A program made the translations under genes and the position numbers. Under the pieces are notes generated by a model. That model was not told the origin of the DNA. It searched no databases and saw only the letters and a list, made by a program, of their open reading frames with translations. A stretch of 64,000 bases of DNA from Azospirillum doebereinerae (GTDB taxonomy: Bacteria > Pseudomonadota > Alphaproteobacteria > Azospirillales > Azospirillaceae). The DNA lies in contig NZ_RZIJ01000009.1 of the NCBI RefSeq assembly GCF_003989665.1, positions 167,138-231,137 of the forward strand, given 5' to 3'. Of this stretch, positions 17,599 to 26,686 are shown one piece after another (the first letter of the stretch is position 1; every line of letters begins with the position of its first letter).

Positions 17599-18687
17599 TT
17601 ACTTCGGAACCTTGCCCTGAACGCCCTCGACGTACCAGTCCATCTTCAGGATCTGCTCGTCGGTGGCGGTCTTGCCCTCGGGGATCACCACCTTGCCGGA
17701 CTGGTCCTTGACCGGACCCTGGAAGGAGTGGCGCTTGCCCGACATGATGTCGGCCTTGATCGTGTCGGCCAGCGCCACGACGTCGGCCGGGATCGCCGGG
17801 TTGTAGGGGGCCAGGAACAGCATCTTGTCCTTGAAGCCGCCCCAGGTGTCGACCGACTTCCACGTCCCGTCGAGCACCGCCTTGACGCGGTCGACGTAAT
17901 AGCCGTTCCAGTCGTCGACGATGGCGGTCAGGTGCGACTTGGGGCCGAAGCGGGTCATGTCCGACGACTGGCCGACCGACCACAGCCCGCGCTCCTGCGC
18001 GGTCTGCACCGGAGCCGGGCTGTCGGTGTGCTGGACGATGACGTCGGCGCCCTGGTCGATCAGCGCCTTGGCGGCCTCGGCCTCCTTGCCGGGGTCGTAC
18101 CAGCTGTTCACCCAGACGACGCGGACCTCGGCCTTCGGGTTCTGCTCGCGCAGCGCGATGGTGAAGGCGTTGATGCCGCTGACCACCTCGGGGATCGGGA
18201 AGGAGCCGATGTAGCCGATGACGTTCGACTTGGTCATCTTGCCGACGATGGCGCCGATCACCGTGCGGCCCTCGTAGAAGCGCGCGGAGTAGGTGGCGAC
18301 GTTGGCGGCGCGCTTGTAGCCCGTGGCGTGCTCGAACTTCACGTCGGGGTAGCGCTGGGCGACCTTCAGCGTCGGGTTCATGAAGCCGAAGGAGGTGGTG
18401 AAGATCAGCTTGTGGCCGCTGGCCGCCAGCTGCTCGATCACGCGCTCGGCGTCGGCGCCTTCCGGAACGTTCTCGACATAGGTCGTGGTGACCTTGTCGC
18501 CGAGCTGCTTCTCGACCGCCAGACGGCCCTGGTCGTGCTGGTAGCTGTAGCCGTGGTCGCTGATCGGACCGACATACACGAAGCCGACCTTCAGCTTGTC
18601 CTGGGCGGCGGCCGTGCCGACGCTCAGCGCGATGGCGGCGGCACCGGCCAGCCCCAGCAGCGTCTTGCCCATCGTCCTTCTGTTCAC
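17599..18687 (-). CDS. BMP-family ABC transporter substrate-binding protein
   Basis: Periplasmic or lipid-free binding protein of a nucleoside/purine-type importer (BMP/PnrA family knowledge). 362 residues with a signal peptide (GKTLLGLAGAAAIALSVGTA, cleavage near AAAQD). Family features: VGFVYVGPISDHGYSYQHDQG, TTSFGFMNPTLKVAQRYP, GYIGSFPIPEVVSGINAF and ADVIVQHTDSPAPVQTA. No lipobox Cys is seen, unlike Gram-positive BMP lipoproteins. Start: GTG 18687 with AAGGAG 8 bases before; ATG at 18672 is an alternative. Last gene of the four-gene transporter set, 58 bases after the permease stop. Confidence 0.92.
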   Translation of the reverse strand: MNRRTMGKTLLGLAGAAAIALSVGTAAAQDKLKVGFVYVGPISDHGYSYQHDQGRLAVEKQLGDKVTTTYVENVPEGADAERVIEQLAASGHKLIFTTSFGFMNPTLKVAQRYPDVKFEHATGYKRAANVATYSARFYEGRTVIGAIVGKMTKSNVIGYIGSFPIPEVVSGINAFTIALREQNPKAEVRVVWVNSWYDPGKEAEAAKALIDQGADVIVQHTDSPAPVQTAQERGLWSVGQSSDMTRFGPKSHLTAIVDDWNGYYVDRVKAVLDGTWKSVDTWGGFKDKMLFLAPYNPAIPADVVALADTIKADIMSGKRHSFQGPVKDQSGKVVIPEGKTATDEQILKMDWYVEGVQGKVPK

Positions 18688-18745
18688 GTCAAAGCTCCTT
18701 GGGGTGTTGGGTTGCCGAGACTTGTTTCGTTTTTTGATTGGGCGG

Positions 18746-19678
18746 TCAAGAATCGGGATGGAACAGCTTGCCCAGACAGGCCGGCGCGTTCAAGCGAATG
18801 CGGGCGACATCCCGCGAAATCAGCACCAGGACCAGGACGGTCGCCAGATAGGGCAGCATCGACAGGATCTGCGAGGGGATGTCGATGCCGAAGCCCTGCA
18901 CGTGCAGCTGCGCGATGGTCACGCCGCCGAACAGCCACGCGCCCAGCATGACGCGGACCGGCTTCCAGGTGGCGAAGACGACCAGCGCCAGCGCGATCCA
19001 GCCGCGCCCGGCCGTGATGTTCTCCGCCCACATCGGCGTGTAGTCCATCGACAGGAAGGCGCCGCCCAGCCCGCTCATGGCGCCGCCGAACATCACGGCC
19101 AGGAAGCGGATGCGGATCACCTTGTAGCCCAGCGCGTGGGCGGCGTGGTGGTTCTCGCCGACCGCCCGCAGCACCAGACCGGCCCGCGTGCGGTAGAGGA
19201 AGAGATGCACCAGCGGTACCGCCGCGATGCCGAGATAGACCAGCAGGTCCTGCCCGAACACCGCCTGGCCGACCACCGGCAGGTCGCTCAGCACCGGGAT
19301 GTGCAGCTTGGGCAGGCCTTCCAGCGGAATGCCGACGAAGCCCTGCCCGACCAGCGCCGACAGCCCGACGCCGAACAGCGTCAGCGCCAGCCCGGTCGCG
19401 ACCTGGTTGGCCAGCAGCAGCAGGGTCAGCACGCCGAACAGCGCGCCCATCGCCGCCCCCGCTCCCGCCGCGATCAGCAGGCCCAGCGGCGCGCTGCCGG
19501 TCTTCACCGTAATGGCAAAGCCGCAGACGGCCCCCATCAGCATCATGCCCTCGACGCCCAGGTTGAGGACGCCGGACTTCTCGGTCACCGCCTCGCCAAG
19601 CGCGGCGAAGAGAAGCGGGGTCGCCGCCGCGAACATCGCCGCCAGGATGGGGCCGACCAAGGCGAATTCGGCGCTCAT
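18746..19678 (-). CDS. BMP-type ABC transporter permease, second subunit
   Basis: 310-residue integral membrane permease of the BPD_transp_2 (branched-chain/ribose) type. Multiple hydrophobic helices, with the typical TPLLFAALGEAVTEKSGVLN and LGVEGMMLMGA opening, plus the cytoplasmic loop RAVGENHHAAHALGYKV that contacts the ATPase (EAA-like). Its ATG overlaps the stop of the upstream permease by four bases (ATGA at 19675-19678). Forms a heterodimeric channel with that partner; the pair resembles the YufP/YufQ or NupB/NupC nucleoside permeases. The substrate is inferred, not shown. Confidence 0.93.
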   Translation of the reverse strand: MSAEFALVGPILAAMFAAATPLLFAALGEAVTEKSGVLNLGVEGMMLMGAVCGFAITVKTGSAPLGLLIAAGAGAAMGALFGVLTLLLLANQVATGLALTLFGVGLSALVGQGFVGIPLEGLPKLHIPVLSDLPVVGQAVFGQDLLVYLGIAAVPLVHLFLYRTRAGLVLRAVGENHHAAHALGYKVIRIRFLAVMFGGAMSGLGGAFLSMDYTPMWAENITAGRGWIALALVVFATWKPVRVMLGAWLFGGVTIAQLHVQGFGIDIPSQILSMLPYLATVLVLVLISRDVARIRLNAPACLGKLFHPDS

Positions 19679-20751
19679 GCCACGGCCCTCCGCGCGCCGA
19701 TTCGCACCCGGTAGCGGATCAGCACGTCGCAGGCCAGCAGGAAGAACAGCAGCATGCCTTGGAAGACTCCGGTGATGGCCTTGGGCAGGCCCATGGCGAT
19801 CTGCGCCGCCTCGCCGCCGATGAAGGACAGCGCCATCAGCAGCGCCGCCAACAGGATGCCGACCGGGTGCAGCCGGCCCAGGAAGGCGACGATGATGGCG
19901 GTGAAGCCGTAGCCGGGCGACACGCTGGGGGTGATCTGGCCGATCGGACCGGCGATCTCGCCCATCCCGGCGATTCCGGCCAAGCCCCCGGACAGCAGCA
20001 GGCTGAGCCAGATGATCCGTTTCTGGTCGAAGCCGGCGTAGCCCGCCGCCGCCGGGGTCAGGCCGATGACCTTGATCTGGAAGCCGATGAAGGTCCGCGC
20101 GATCAGCACCCAGCCGGCCGCCACCGCGAACAGCGCGAAGGCGGTGCCCAGATGCACGCGGGTGCCCGACCACAGGATCGGCATCACCGCGTCGGCCTCG
20201 AACAGCCGCGATTCGGGGAAGGCGAAGCCGTCCGGGTCGCGGTAGGGGCCATGGACCAGATAGTTCAGCGCCAGCAGCGCCACATAGGTCAGCATCAGGC
20301 TGGTGAGGATCTCGCTGGCGTTGAAGCGGATGCGCAGGTAGGCCGGGATCGCCGCCCAGGCCATGCCGCCGGCCGCCCCGCCGATCACCATCAGCGGCAG
20401 CAGCCACCAGCCGCCCTCGCCGTAGAAGGCCAGCGCCAGACCGCCTCCGGCGATGGCGCCCATGGTGAGCTGCCCCTCCGCCCCGATGTTCCAGACGTTG
20501 GCGCGGAAGCCGATGGCCAGCCCCACGGCGCAGAGGACCAGCGGCGTCGCCTTGACGATCAATTCGCCGATGCCGCGCTTGCTGGAGACGGGATCGATGA
20601 AGAAGGCGTGCAGCGCCTTCACCGGGTCGAAGCCCAACAGCAGGAACAGGATGAATCCGCTCAGCAGCGTCAGCGCGACGGCGAGCAGGGGCGTCGCGTA
20701 GACCATGGCCTTGGAGGCCTGTCCACGCGGTTCCAGACGGATCAGGCTCAT
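19675..20751 (-). CDS. BMP-type ABC transporter permease, first subunit
   Basis: 358 residues, BPD_transp_2 fold. Begins with a short cytoplasmic segment and a first helix (YATPLLAVALTLLSGFILFL), then KRGIGELIVKATPLVLCAVG and RANVWNIGAEGQLTMGAIAGG, the latter the strongly conserved IGAEGQ motif of nucleoside-type permeases. The loop GLTPAAAGYAGFDQKRI is the probable ATPase-coupling site. Slightly longer than its partner, as usual for the YufP/NupB-like subunit. Lies 51 bases downstream of the ATPase gene and is coupled to the next permease by ATGA overlap. Confidence 0.93.
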   Translation of the reverse strand: MSLIRLEPRGQASKAMVYATPLLAVALTLLSGFILFLLLGFDPVKALHAFFIDPVSSKRGIGELIVKATPLVLCAVGLAIGFRANVWNIGAEGQLTMGAIAGGGLALAFYGEGGWWLLPLMVIGGAAGGMAWAAIPAYLRIRFNASEILTSLMLTYVALLALNYLVHGPYRDPDGFAFPESRLFEADAVMPILWSGTRVHLGTAFALFAVAAGWVLIARTFIGFQIKVIGLTPAAAGYAGFDQKRIIWLSLLLSGGLAGIAGMGEIAGPIGQITPSVSPGYGFTAIIVAFLGRLHPVGILLAALLMALSFIGGEAAQIAMGLPKAITGVFQGMLLFFLLACDVLIRYRVRIGARRAVA

Positions 20752-20802
20752 GCGCCGAATTCCCTCACGACGTTGCAGCGCACGACTTCACAGCATGCGG
20801 GA

Positions 20803-22380
20803 TCACAGCGCACGGACGATCTCCCCATCCTCGTCCGGCGGCGTGGCGAACAGGCCGCCCATCAGCAGGCCGATGCGCTCCACGCTGGTCTCGTGGGTGG
20901 GGCGGCTGTCGGACAGGCGGCCGTGGAAGAGCACCGAGATGCGGTCGCTCAGCACGAACAGCTCGTCCAGATCCTGGCTGATGACCAGCACCGCCGCGCC
21001 CGAGCGGGCCAGCCCGATCAGCGCCTTGTGGATGGCCGCCGCCGCCCCGGCGTCGACGCCCCAGGTCGGCTGGCCGACGACCAGCAGCTTGGGCCGTTGC
21101 AGGATCTCCCGCCCGATGATGAACTTCTGGAGGTTTCCGCCCGACAGCGACCGCGCCTCCGCCTTGTGCCCGTGGGCGACGACGTTGAAGCCCTTGATGA
21201 TCGTCTCGGCGTAGGCCCGCGCCCGGCCGAAATGCACCAGCCCGCCGCGCACCAGCGGCTCGCGGGCGTAGCCCGACAGCAGCGCGTTCTCCGACAGGCT
21301 CAGCTCCGGCACGGCGCCGCGCCCGAGCCGCTCCTCCGGAACGAAGGCGAGGCCCAGTTCGCGGCGCGCGCGGGGGCCGAGATGCCCGGACGATACGCCC
21401 TCGATGACGACGGAGGCCGGGTCGGCGACCAGCGCCTCGCCGCTCAGCGCGGCCATCAGCTCGGCCTGCCCGTTGCCGGCGACCCCGGCGATGCCGAGGA
21501 TCTCGCCCGCCCGCACCTCGAAGCCGACGTCCTTCAGGCTGGTGGCGAAGGGGTTGTCCGACGTGGTCGAAAGATGCTTCACCACCAGCCGGGCCGCGCC
21601 GGATTCGCCGGCCGGCGGGCGTTCGGGGGTCGACAGCTCGGTTCCGATCATCAGTTCGGCCAAGCCCCGCGCGGTCTCCAGGCGCGGGTCGCAGGCGCCG
21701 ACCACCTTGCCGCCGCGCAGCACCGTCGCCCGCCCGCACAGCGCGCGGATCTCCTCCAGCTTGTGCGAGATGTAGAGGATCGTGCAGCCCTCCGCCGCCA
21801 GCCGGCGCAGGGTCTCGAACAGCTTGGACGCCTCCTGCGGGGTCAGGACCGAGGTCGGCTCGTCCATGATCAGCAGCTTGGGGTCCTGCAACAGGCAGCG
21901 CACGATCTCCACCCGCTGGCGCTCGCCCACCGACAGGTGGAAGACGTGCCGCTCCGGGTCCAGCGCGAGGCCGTAGCGCTCCGACACGGTGCGGATGCGC
22001 TGGGACAGCGCGTCCATCGGCCCCGGCCCGTCGAGGCCGAGCGCGATGTTCTCCGCCACGGTCAACGTGTCGAACAGCGAGAAATGCTGGAACACCATCC
22101 CGATGCCGAGCCGCCGGGCGCCCGCCGGGTCGGGCACCACCGTTTCCCGCCCCTGCCACAGCAAGGTGCCGGAATCGGGGTGCAGCACCCCGTAGATCAT
22201 CTTCACCAGCGTCGATTTGCCGGCCCCGTTCTCACCCAGCAGGGCGTGGATCTCGCCCGGCTGGAGAACCAGATCCACATGATCGTTGGCGAGACAGCCG
22301 GGAAAACGTTTGGTGATGCCGCGCAGCTCCAATCGGGGCGGCGGGGCGTCCGAGGCGTGGCTCTTGGCGTGCGAGTCCAA
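20803..22380 (-). CDS. BMP-type ABC transporter ATP-binding protein (two ABC domains)
   Basis: About 525 residues, the tandem-ATPase form used by sugar and nucleoside importers (RbsA/YufO type). First domain: Walker A LLGENGAGKST, signature LSVGERQRVEI, Walker B LLIMDEPTSVLT. The second domain is degenerate: GVAGNGQAEL replaces Walker A, the signature LSGGNLQKFI is intact, and the Walker B region reads LLVVGQPTWGVDAG with Gly-Gln where Asp-Glu is expected, as is usual for this subfamily. Start: TTG at 22380, just before the conserved RLELRGITKRFPG; the frame is open far upstream but that sequence runs into the divergent ygfZ region. First gene of the transporter unit. Confidence 0.9.
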   Translation of the reverse strand: MDSHAKSHASDAPPPRLELRGITKRFPGCLANDHVDLVLQPGEIHALLGENGAGKSTLVKMIYGVLHPDSGTLLWQGRETVVPDPAGARRLGIGMVFQHFSLFDTLTVAENIALGLDGPGPMDALSQRIRTVSERYGLALDPERHVFHLSVGERQRVEIVRCLLQDPKLLIMDEPTSVLTPQEASKLFETLRRLAAEGCTILYISHKLEEIRALCGRATVLRGGKVVGACDPRLETARGLAELMIGTELSTPERPPAGESGAARLVVKHLSTTSDNPFATSLKDVGFEVRAGEILGIAGVAGNGQAELMAALSGEALVADPASVVIEGVSSGHLGPRARRELGLAFVPEERLGRGAVPELSLSENALLSGYAREPLVRGGLVHFGRARAYAETIIKGFNVVAHGHKAEARSLSGGNLQKFIIGREILQRPKLLVVGQPTWGVDAGAAAAIHKALIGLARSGAAVLVISQDLDELFVLSDRISVLFHGRLSDSRPTHETSVERIGLLMGGLFATPPDEDGEIVRAL

Positions 22381-22624
22381 TGAGGACGGATCCAAAAAAG
22401 TGAAACCTTCGGGGCAATGCCAAAGCCGTGCCACCTCCGGGCAGAGGTATGCGGGCGGGATGCCGCGCGTCAACAACGGATCGCCTGCCCAAGCCCTGTG
22501 CATCTGCACTTTCCAACGGCAAGCTTGAGCCATGCTGGGGTGAAAGGCAACCATGCGCCCCGGCGGCCTTGCCAACCCGCCCGATCCATCCAACACTCCG
22601 TCCGGCATGAGGGAATCGGAGACG

Positions 22625-23536
22625 ATGATGGCGACGGGTGCGGCTGGATACGCGGTGCTGGAGCATCGCGGCGTGGTGGCGGTGTCGGGCGAGGACCGGG
22701 CGGCGTTCCTGCAAGGGCTGGTGTCCAACGACATGCTCCGCGTCAACGAGTCGCGGGCGGCCTACGCCCTGTTCCTGACGCCGCAGGGCAAGTTTCTGCA
22801 CGACTTCACCATGGTCGATTCGGGCGGCGCCCTGCTGCTCGACCCGGAGACGGAGCGCCGGGCCGACCTGCTGCGCCGGCTGAAGATGTACAAGCTGCGC
22901 TCGAAGATCGCGCTGGAGGACCGCGCCGACCGGATGCGCGTCGCCGTGGCCTTCGGCACGGGCGCGCTGGAGGCGCTGGGGCTGCAGGCCGAGGCCGGCG
23001 CCGCCGTGGGCTTCGGCGGCGGCCTGGCCTTCACCGACCCGCGCCTGCCGGGGCTGGGCGCGCGGCTGTTCCTGCCGGCAGACGGGCTGGAGGCGGCGCT
23101 GGAGGGTGCCGGGCTGACGCGCCGGGACGGGGCGGAGTACGACCGGCTGCGCCTGTCGCTGGGCGTGCCGGACGGCAGCCGCGATCTGGTCCCGGAGAAG
23201 TCGATCCCGCTGGAGAACCGGCTCGACGCGCTGAACGCGATCTCCTGGGACAAGGGTTGCTACATGGGGCAGGAGCTGACCGCCCGCACCAAGTACCGGG
23301 CGCTGATCCGCAAGAAGCTGTTCCCTGTGACAATCGATGGACCGCTGCCCGAGGCCGGAACTCCGGTCACGCTCGACGGCAAGGAGATCGGCGAGCTGCG
23401 CAGCGGGCGCGACGGCGTGGCGCTGGCCTTGCTGCGGCTGGAGGAGGCCAATCGGGCGGCCGAAGCCGGGCTGTCCCTGAAGGCCGGCGATTCCGGGCTG
23501 AGCCCTCGCACGCCGGAATGGGACACCACCCCTTAA
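22625..23536 (+). CDS. ygfZ: YgfZ/GcvT-domain tetrahydrofolate-binding iron-sulfur assembly protein
   Basis: 303 residues. The signature K-G-C-Y-x-G-Q-E is present as WDKGCYMGQELTARTK near 23250-23296; in YgfZ this Cys is needed for folate-dependent maintenance of Fe-S enzymes (family knowledge). The N-terminus GYAVLEHRGVVAVSGEDRAAFLQGLVSNDM (given here for position only in part: VVAVSGEDRAAFLQG) is the standard opening. Start: ATG ATG at 22625/22628 with GGAG just upstream; an earlier in-frame ATG at 22553 is possible but would add a non-conserved tail. Divergent from the ABC ATPase; the next gene on the same strand is the PRC-barrel protein. Confidence 0.9.
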   Translation: MMATGAAGYAVLEHRGVVAVSGEDRAAFLQGLVSNDMLRVNESRAAYALFLTPQGKFLHDFTMVDSGGALLLDPETERRADLLRRLKMYKLRSKIALEDRADRMRVAVAFGTGALEALGLQAEAGAAVGFGGGLAFTDPRLPGLGARLFLPADGLEAALEGAGLTRRDGAEYDRLRLSLGVPDGSRDLVPEKSIPLENRLDALNAISWDKGCYMGQELTARTKYRALIRKKLFPVTIDGPLPEAGTPVTLDGKEIGELRSGRDGVALALLRLEEANRAAEAGLSLKAGDSGLSPRTPEWDTTP

Positions 23537-23636
23537 GGATAGTCCTCCGCCTTAAGAGTTCGCGTTCCAGGAAACCGAACCGCCTCCTTCCGTGTTGTTG
23601 GCGTGTACCGTTTGCAACGACAAAGGAGCCACCACA

Positions 23637-24140
23637 ATGCGTCGCACCCTGATTGCCGCCTCCGCCACGCTGGCCCTCCTGTCCGGCGCGGCCTTCGCGC
23701 AGACCACCGCGCCGTCCGCCACCAGCCCGTCCAGCTCGCCCTCGACCATGTCGAACACGGCGGCGCCGGTCGCCACCGATCCGGTCACCGCGGGCGGCCT
23801 GACCAACGGCAAGCTGGCCAGCGCCGACGCGCTGATCGGCAAGAACGTCTACGGCCGCGACAACGACAAGCTGGGCGAGGTCGACGACGTGATCCTCGAC
23901 ACCAACGGCCAGGCCAAGCAGCTCGTCATCGGCTCGGGCGGGTTCCTGGGCATCGGCGAGAAGAAGGTCGCGGTCGAGTACAACGCCGCCAACTGGGATT
24001 CGGCCAACAACCGGATCAACCTCTCGGGCATGAGCCGCGACGACGTGAAGGCGATGCCGGAGTTCAAGTACGACGACACGATGACGTCGTTCAACCGCAG
24101 CAAGAAGCCGGCGGGTGACGGCAACGTCATCGCCAAGTAA
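23637..24140 (+). CDS. secreted PRC-barrel domain protein
   Basis: 167 residues with a signal peptide (RRTLIAASATLALLSGAAFA, cleavage after AFA-Q). A Thr/Ser/Pro/Ala-rich linker (25-55) leads to a PRC-barrel domain: LIGKNVYGRDNDKLGEVDDV then ILDTNGQAKQLVIGSGGFLG and KKVAVEYNAANW. Such periplasmic PRC-barrel proteins are common in alphaproteobacteria and their role is unknown. AAAGGAG lies 8 bases before the ATG at 23637. Followed by a strong factor-independent terminator at 24187-24219. A small CTTAAGG/CCTTAAG hairpin (23532-23556) lies between it and ygfZ. Confidence 0.88.
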   Translation: MRRTLIAASATLALLSGAAFAQTTAPSATSPSSSPSTMSNTAAPVATDPVTAGGLTNGKLASADALIGKNVYGRDNDKLGEVDDVILDTNGQAKQLVIGSGGFLGIGEKKVAVEYNAANWDSANNRINLSGMSRDDVKAMPEFKYDDTMTSFNRSKKPAGDGNVIAK

Positions 24141-24186
24141 GCGTACCCCTCCGTCCGGTCTTGCCCCCGCAGCCGGATGACGCGAG

Positions 24187-24219
24187 AAGGCCCCCTTCCC
24201 CAGCGGAAGGGGGCCTTTT
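24187..24219 (+). terminator. factor-independent terminator after the PRC-barrel gene
   Basis: A perfect 13-base-pair stem (AAGGCCCCCTTCC at 24187-24199 with GGAAGGGGGCCTT at 24205-24217), a five-base loop, and TTTT at 24216-24219. Reads best for the plus strand; on the minus strand there is no T-run, so it would work poorly for the convergent ATP12 gene that ends 9 bases away. Confidence 0.85.
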
Positions 24220-24227
24220 CCGTTTCC

Positions 24228-24938
24228 TTACGCCCGCAGCAGATCGACGAAGCGCCGGCAGGCGTCGATGTCGAGGCGCAGGAGTTCCCGGCGCTTGGTC
24301 GTCTCCGAATCCTCGCCCCAGCGCTCGATCTCGAAGCTCTCGTCGATCTGCGAGGCTTCGAACGCCTCGGCCGCGTCGATGCGGCCCTCGAGGAGCGCCA
24401 GCGCGACGATCAGCGAGCCGCAGGCCCCCGTCACGGTCTGCAGCGCCGCCAGCGTCCAGTCGTCGTAGCCTTCCACCACGTTGCGCAAGGCGCGCAAGGC
24501 TTCGGGCGCCTGCGGCTGCGGCATCAGCCCGGCGCAGACCCGCAGGGGGGCGTCGTAGTGCAGCGCCGCCCAGTCGAGCAGCGGCTGCCACACCCGCGCC
24601 TGCCGCTCCACCAGGGTTTCCGGGTGCTCGGCGCGGTAGCAGAGCAGGTCGGTCTCGGCGTAGGCCGAGACCGCGTCGACGATCTCGCCGCGCTTGGCCG
24701 GGACCAGATCGACCGCCGTGCTGGCGAGCTGCATCAGCGGCATGGCGGCGGCGTCGATCTTGTCGCCCTGGGCCTCCCACTCCGCCGCGACGCCCTGGGC
24801 CAGCGCCTGGGAGCGGAAGACCAGCGGGGCCTTGGCCGGGCTGCGGATGGGACGGCCGTCCAACTCGACCTGGAAACCGGCCCCAGAGGCGGAGGCCGGC
24901 GCGGCGCCGACGGCGGCGCCCTTGTAGAAACGCTTCAT
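24228..24938 (-). CDS. ATP12-family F1-ATPase assembly chaperone
   Basis: 236 residues. Relatives of mitochondrial Atp12, which chaperones the F1 alpha subunit; widespread in alphaproteobacteria (family knowledge). Begins MKRFYKGAAVG, with FQVELDGRPIRSPAKAPLVF, a conserved opening; then AAEWEAQGDKIDAAAMPLMQLAST, YAETDLLCYRAEHP and LVERQARVWQPLLDWA, all characteristic. The C-terminal half is helical, with SQIDESFEIERWGED. Soluble, no signal. Its start lies 3 bases from the stop of the HAD phosphatase gene, so rluC-like/HAD/ATP12 form one minus-strand transcription unit. Confidence 0.93.
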   Translation of the reverse strand: MKRFYKGAAVGAAPASASGAGFQVELDGRPIRSPAKAPLVFRSQALAQGVAAEWEAQGDKIDAAAMPLMQLASTAVDLVPAKRGEIVDAVSAYAETDLLCYRAEHPETLVERQARVWQPLLDWAALHYDAPLRVCAGLMPQPQAPEALRALRNVVEGYDDWTLAALQTVTGACGSLIVALALLEGRIDAAEAFEASQIDESFEIERWGEDSETTKRRELLRLDIDACRRFVDLLRA

Positions 24939-24941
24939 CGC

Positions 24942-25628
24942 TTACCTTTCCAGCAGATCCAGCACCGCGCGCGCGACCTCGGCCCCGCCGTGGACGATGC
25001 GGTCGGCGCCGGCCGCCTCAAGCTCCGCCACCGCGTGGTAGCCCCAGGACACGCCGACCGACGCCACCCGCGCGTTGCGCGCCATCTGGATGTCGTAGGT
25101 GGTGTCGCCGATGACGACCGTGCCGGCCTCTGCCGCCCCGGTCTCGGCCAGCGCGCGCTGCACCATATGGGGGTTCGGCTTGCCCGGCCCGACATCGGCG
25201 GTCTGCAGGGTGACGAAGCGGCCGGTGATGCCGTGCCCCTTCAGCACCGCGTCCAGCCCGCGCCGCGACTTGCCGGTCGCCACCCCCAGCAGCACCCCGG
25301 CGTCGGCCAGCGCGGCCAGCGTGTCGAGGATGCCGGGGAACAGCGGCTCGTGCACCTCGCCCCGGCCCCGGCTGGCGGCGAAGGCCCGCTTGTAGCTCTC
25401 GGCGACGGCGACGTGGAGATCCGGCGCCTCCGCCGGCAGCAGCAGGGCGACCGCCTCGACCAGCGACAGCCCGACCATGCGGCGGACCGCCATCGGGTCC
25501 GGCACGCCCAGCCCATGCTCGGCCCAGGCCGCCGTCATGGCGTCGATGATGGCGAACTGGCTGTCGACCAGCGTCCCGTCGCAGTCGAACAGAGCCAGAC
25601 GCAACGAGGGGCGCAACGGCGCGGTCAT
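24942..25628 (-). CDS. HAD-superfamily phosphatase (phosphoglycolate-phosphatase-like)
   Basis: 228 residues. Nucleophile and acid/base Asp15 and Asp17 lie in LALFDCDGTLVDS; motif II Thr/Ser in LLGVATGKSRRGLD; motif III Lys in DVGPGKPNPHMVQ; and motif IV acidic residues in VVIGDTTYDIQMARNA, so all four HAD motifs are intact. The helical cap between motifs I and II is the Gph/PGPase type. Substrate unknown; possibly phosphoglycolate or a damaged metabolite. Its ATG overlaps the stop of the pseudouridine-synthase gene by four bases (25625-25628), and this RluC-HAD-ATP12 order is familiar from other alphaproteobacteria. Confidence 0.92.
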   Translation of the reverse strand: MTAPLRPSLRLALFDCDGTLVDSQFAIIDAMTAAWAEHGLGVPDPMAVRRMVGLSLVEAVALLLPAEAPDLHVAVAESYKRAFAASRGRGEVHEPLFPGILDTLAALADAGVLLGVATGKSRRGLDAVLKGHGITGRFVTLQTADVGPGKPNPHMVQRALAETGAAEAGTVVIGDTTYDIQMARNARVASVGVSWGYHAVAELEAAGADRIVHGGAEVARAVLDLLER

Positions 25629-26686
25629 TCCAGATCCTCAAAGGGGTCGTCGCGCAGGTTGGCGCTGAAGCCCAGATACTTCCAGGTCGCCAGCATGTGG
25701 TCGGGCAGCGGCGCCGTCACGTCGATGGCCTTGCCGCCGCGCGGGTTGGGCAGGATCACCCGGCGGGCGTGCAGGTGCAGCTTCTTGGTCAGCTCGGCGC
25801 CGGCCAGGAAGGCGTCCTGCCCGGCGTATTTGCCGTCGCCCAGGATCGGCGTGCCGATGGCCGCCATGTGGACGCGGAGCTGGTGGGTGCGGCCGGTGCG
25901 CGGCCACATCGCCACGAAGGCCGACTGCTTGCCCGTGTTCTCCAGCACCGAATAATAGGTCAGGGCGCGGCGGGCGTCCTCCTTGCCCTCGGCGACGCGC
26001 TCGCCGTGGGGGCCGGCCTCCTTGGCGAGCGCGAGGTCGATCTTGCCCTGGTAGGGCTTGGGCACGCCGACCGTCGCCGCCCAGTAGATCTTGCGCACCT
26101 CGGTGCCGCGGAACATCTCGGTCAGCTTGGTGGCGGCGAAGCTGGTGCGCGCCAGCAGCAGGACGCCCGAGGTGTCCTTGTCGAGCCGGTGGACCAGCTT
26201 GGGCCGCTCGTTGCCGTCGAAACGCAGCGCGTCCAGCAGGCCGTCGAGGTGCTTGGCGGTGTTGGTCCCCCCCTGCACCGCCAGCCCGGCCGGCTTGTTG
26301 ATGGCGATCACGTCGGCGTCGCGGTAGAGCACCATCGCCTGCAACTCGGCCGCCTGCTTGTCGGAGACCAGCGGCTTGGGCTTGCCGGTGACGACCAATG
26401 GCCCCTTGGACGACGGCGCGGCCCAGTCGGCCAGCGGCGGCACGCGGACGATCTGCCCGGCGGCCAGCCGGTCGGAGGTCTCGGCGCGCTTGCCGTCGAT
26501 GCGGACCTGCCCCGTGCGCAGCAGCTTTTGCAGGTAGCTGTGGTTCACGTCGGGGTAGTGGCGCTTGAACCAGCGGTCGAGGCGCATGTCGGCCTCGTCC
26601 CCCGTCACCTTGCGGTTCTCGACCCGGCTTTCCTTGGGCGAGTCGGACGCGGGCTTGGGGGCGGGGTTGGAGGCGGAATCGTTCAT
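25625..26686 (-). CDS. RluC/RluD-family 23S rRNA pseudouridine synthase
   Basis: 353 residues. Isomerises specific uridines in large-subunit rRNA. An N-terminal S4 RNA-binding domain (about 33-85: ADMRLDRWFKRHYPDVNHSY onward) precedes the RluA-type catalytic domain, whose Asp169 lies in KLVHRLDKDTSGVLL. Further motifs: VIAINKPAGLAVQGG and the late FVAMWPRTGRTHQLRVHMA. The S4 domain and length favour RluC over RluA. The first 30 residues are polar and low complexity. Start ATG 26686 shares one base with the crcB stop (TGATG), implying coupling to the fluoride channel gene. Confidence 0.93.
   Translation of the reverse strand: MNDSASNPAPKPASDSPKESRVENRKVTGDEADMRLDRWFKRHYPDVNHSYLQKLLRTGQVRIDGKRAETSDRLAAGQIVRVPPLADWAAPSSKGPLVVTGKPKPLVSDKQAAELQAMVLYRDADVIAINKPAGLAVQGGTNTAKHLDGLLDALRFDGNERPKLVHRLDKDTSGVLLLARTSFAATKLTEMFRGTEVRKIYWAATVGVPKPYQGKIDLALAKEAGPHGERVAEGKEDARRALTYYSVLENTGKQSAFVAMWPRTGRTHQLRVHMAAIGTPILGDGKYAGQDAFLAGAELTKKLHLHARRVILPNPRGGKAIDVTAPLPDHMLATWKYLGFSANLRDDPFEDLE

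Noticed and set aside
22381..22746. Longer N-terminus for the BMP-type ATPase
   Set aside because: The extension would overlap the divergent ygfZ start and shows no conserved residues before RLELRGITKRF.
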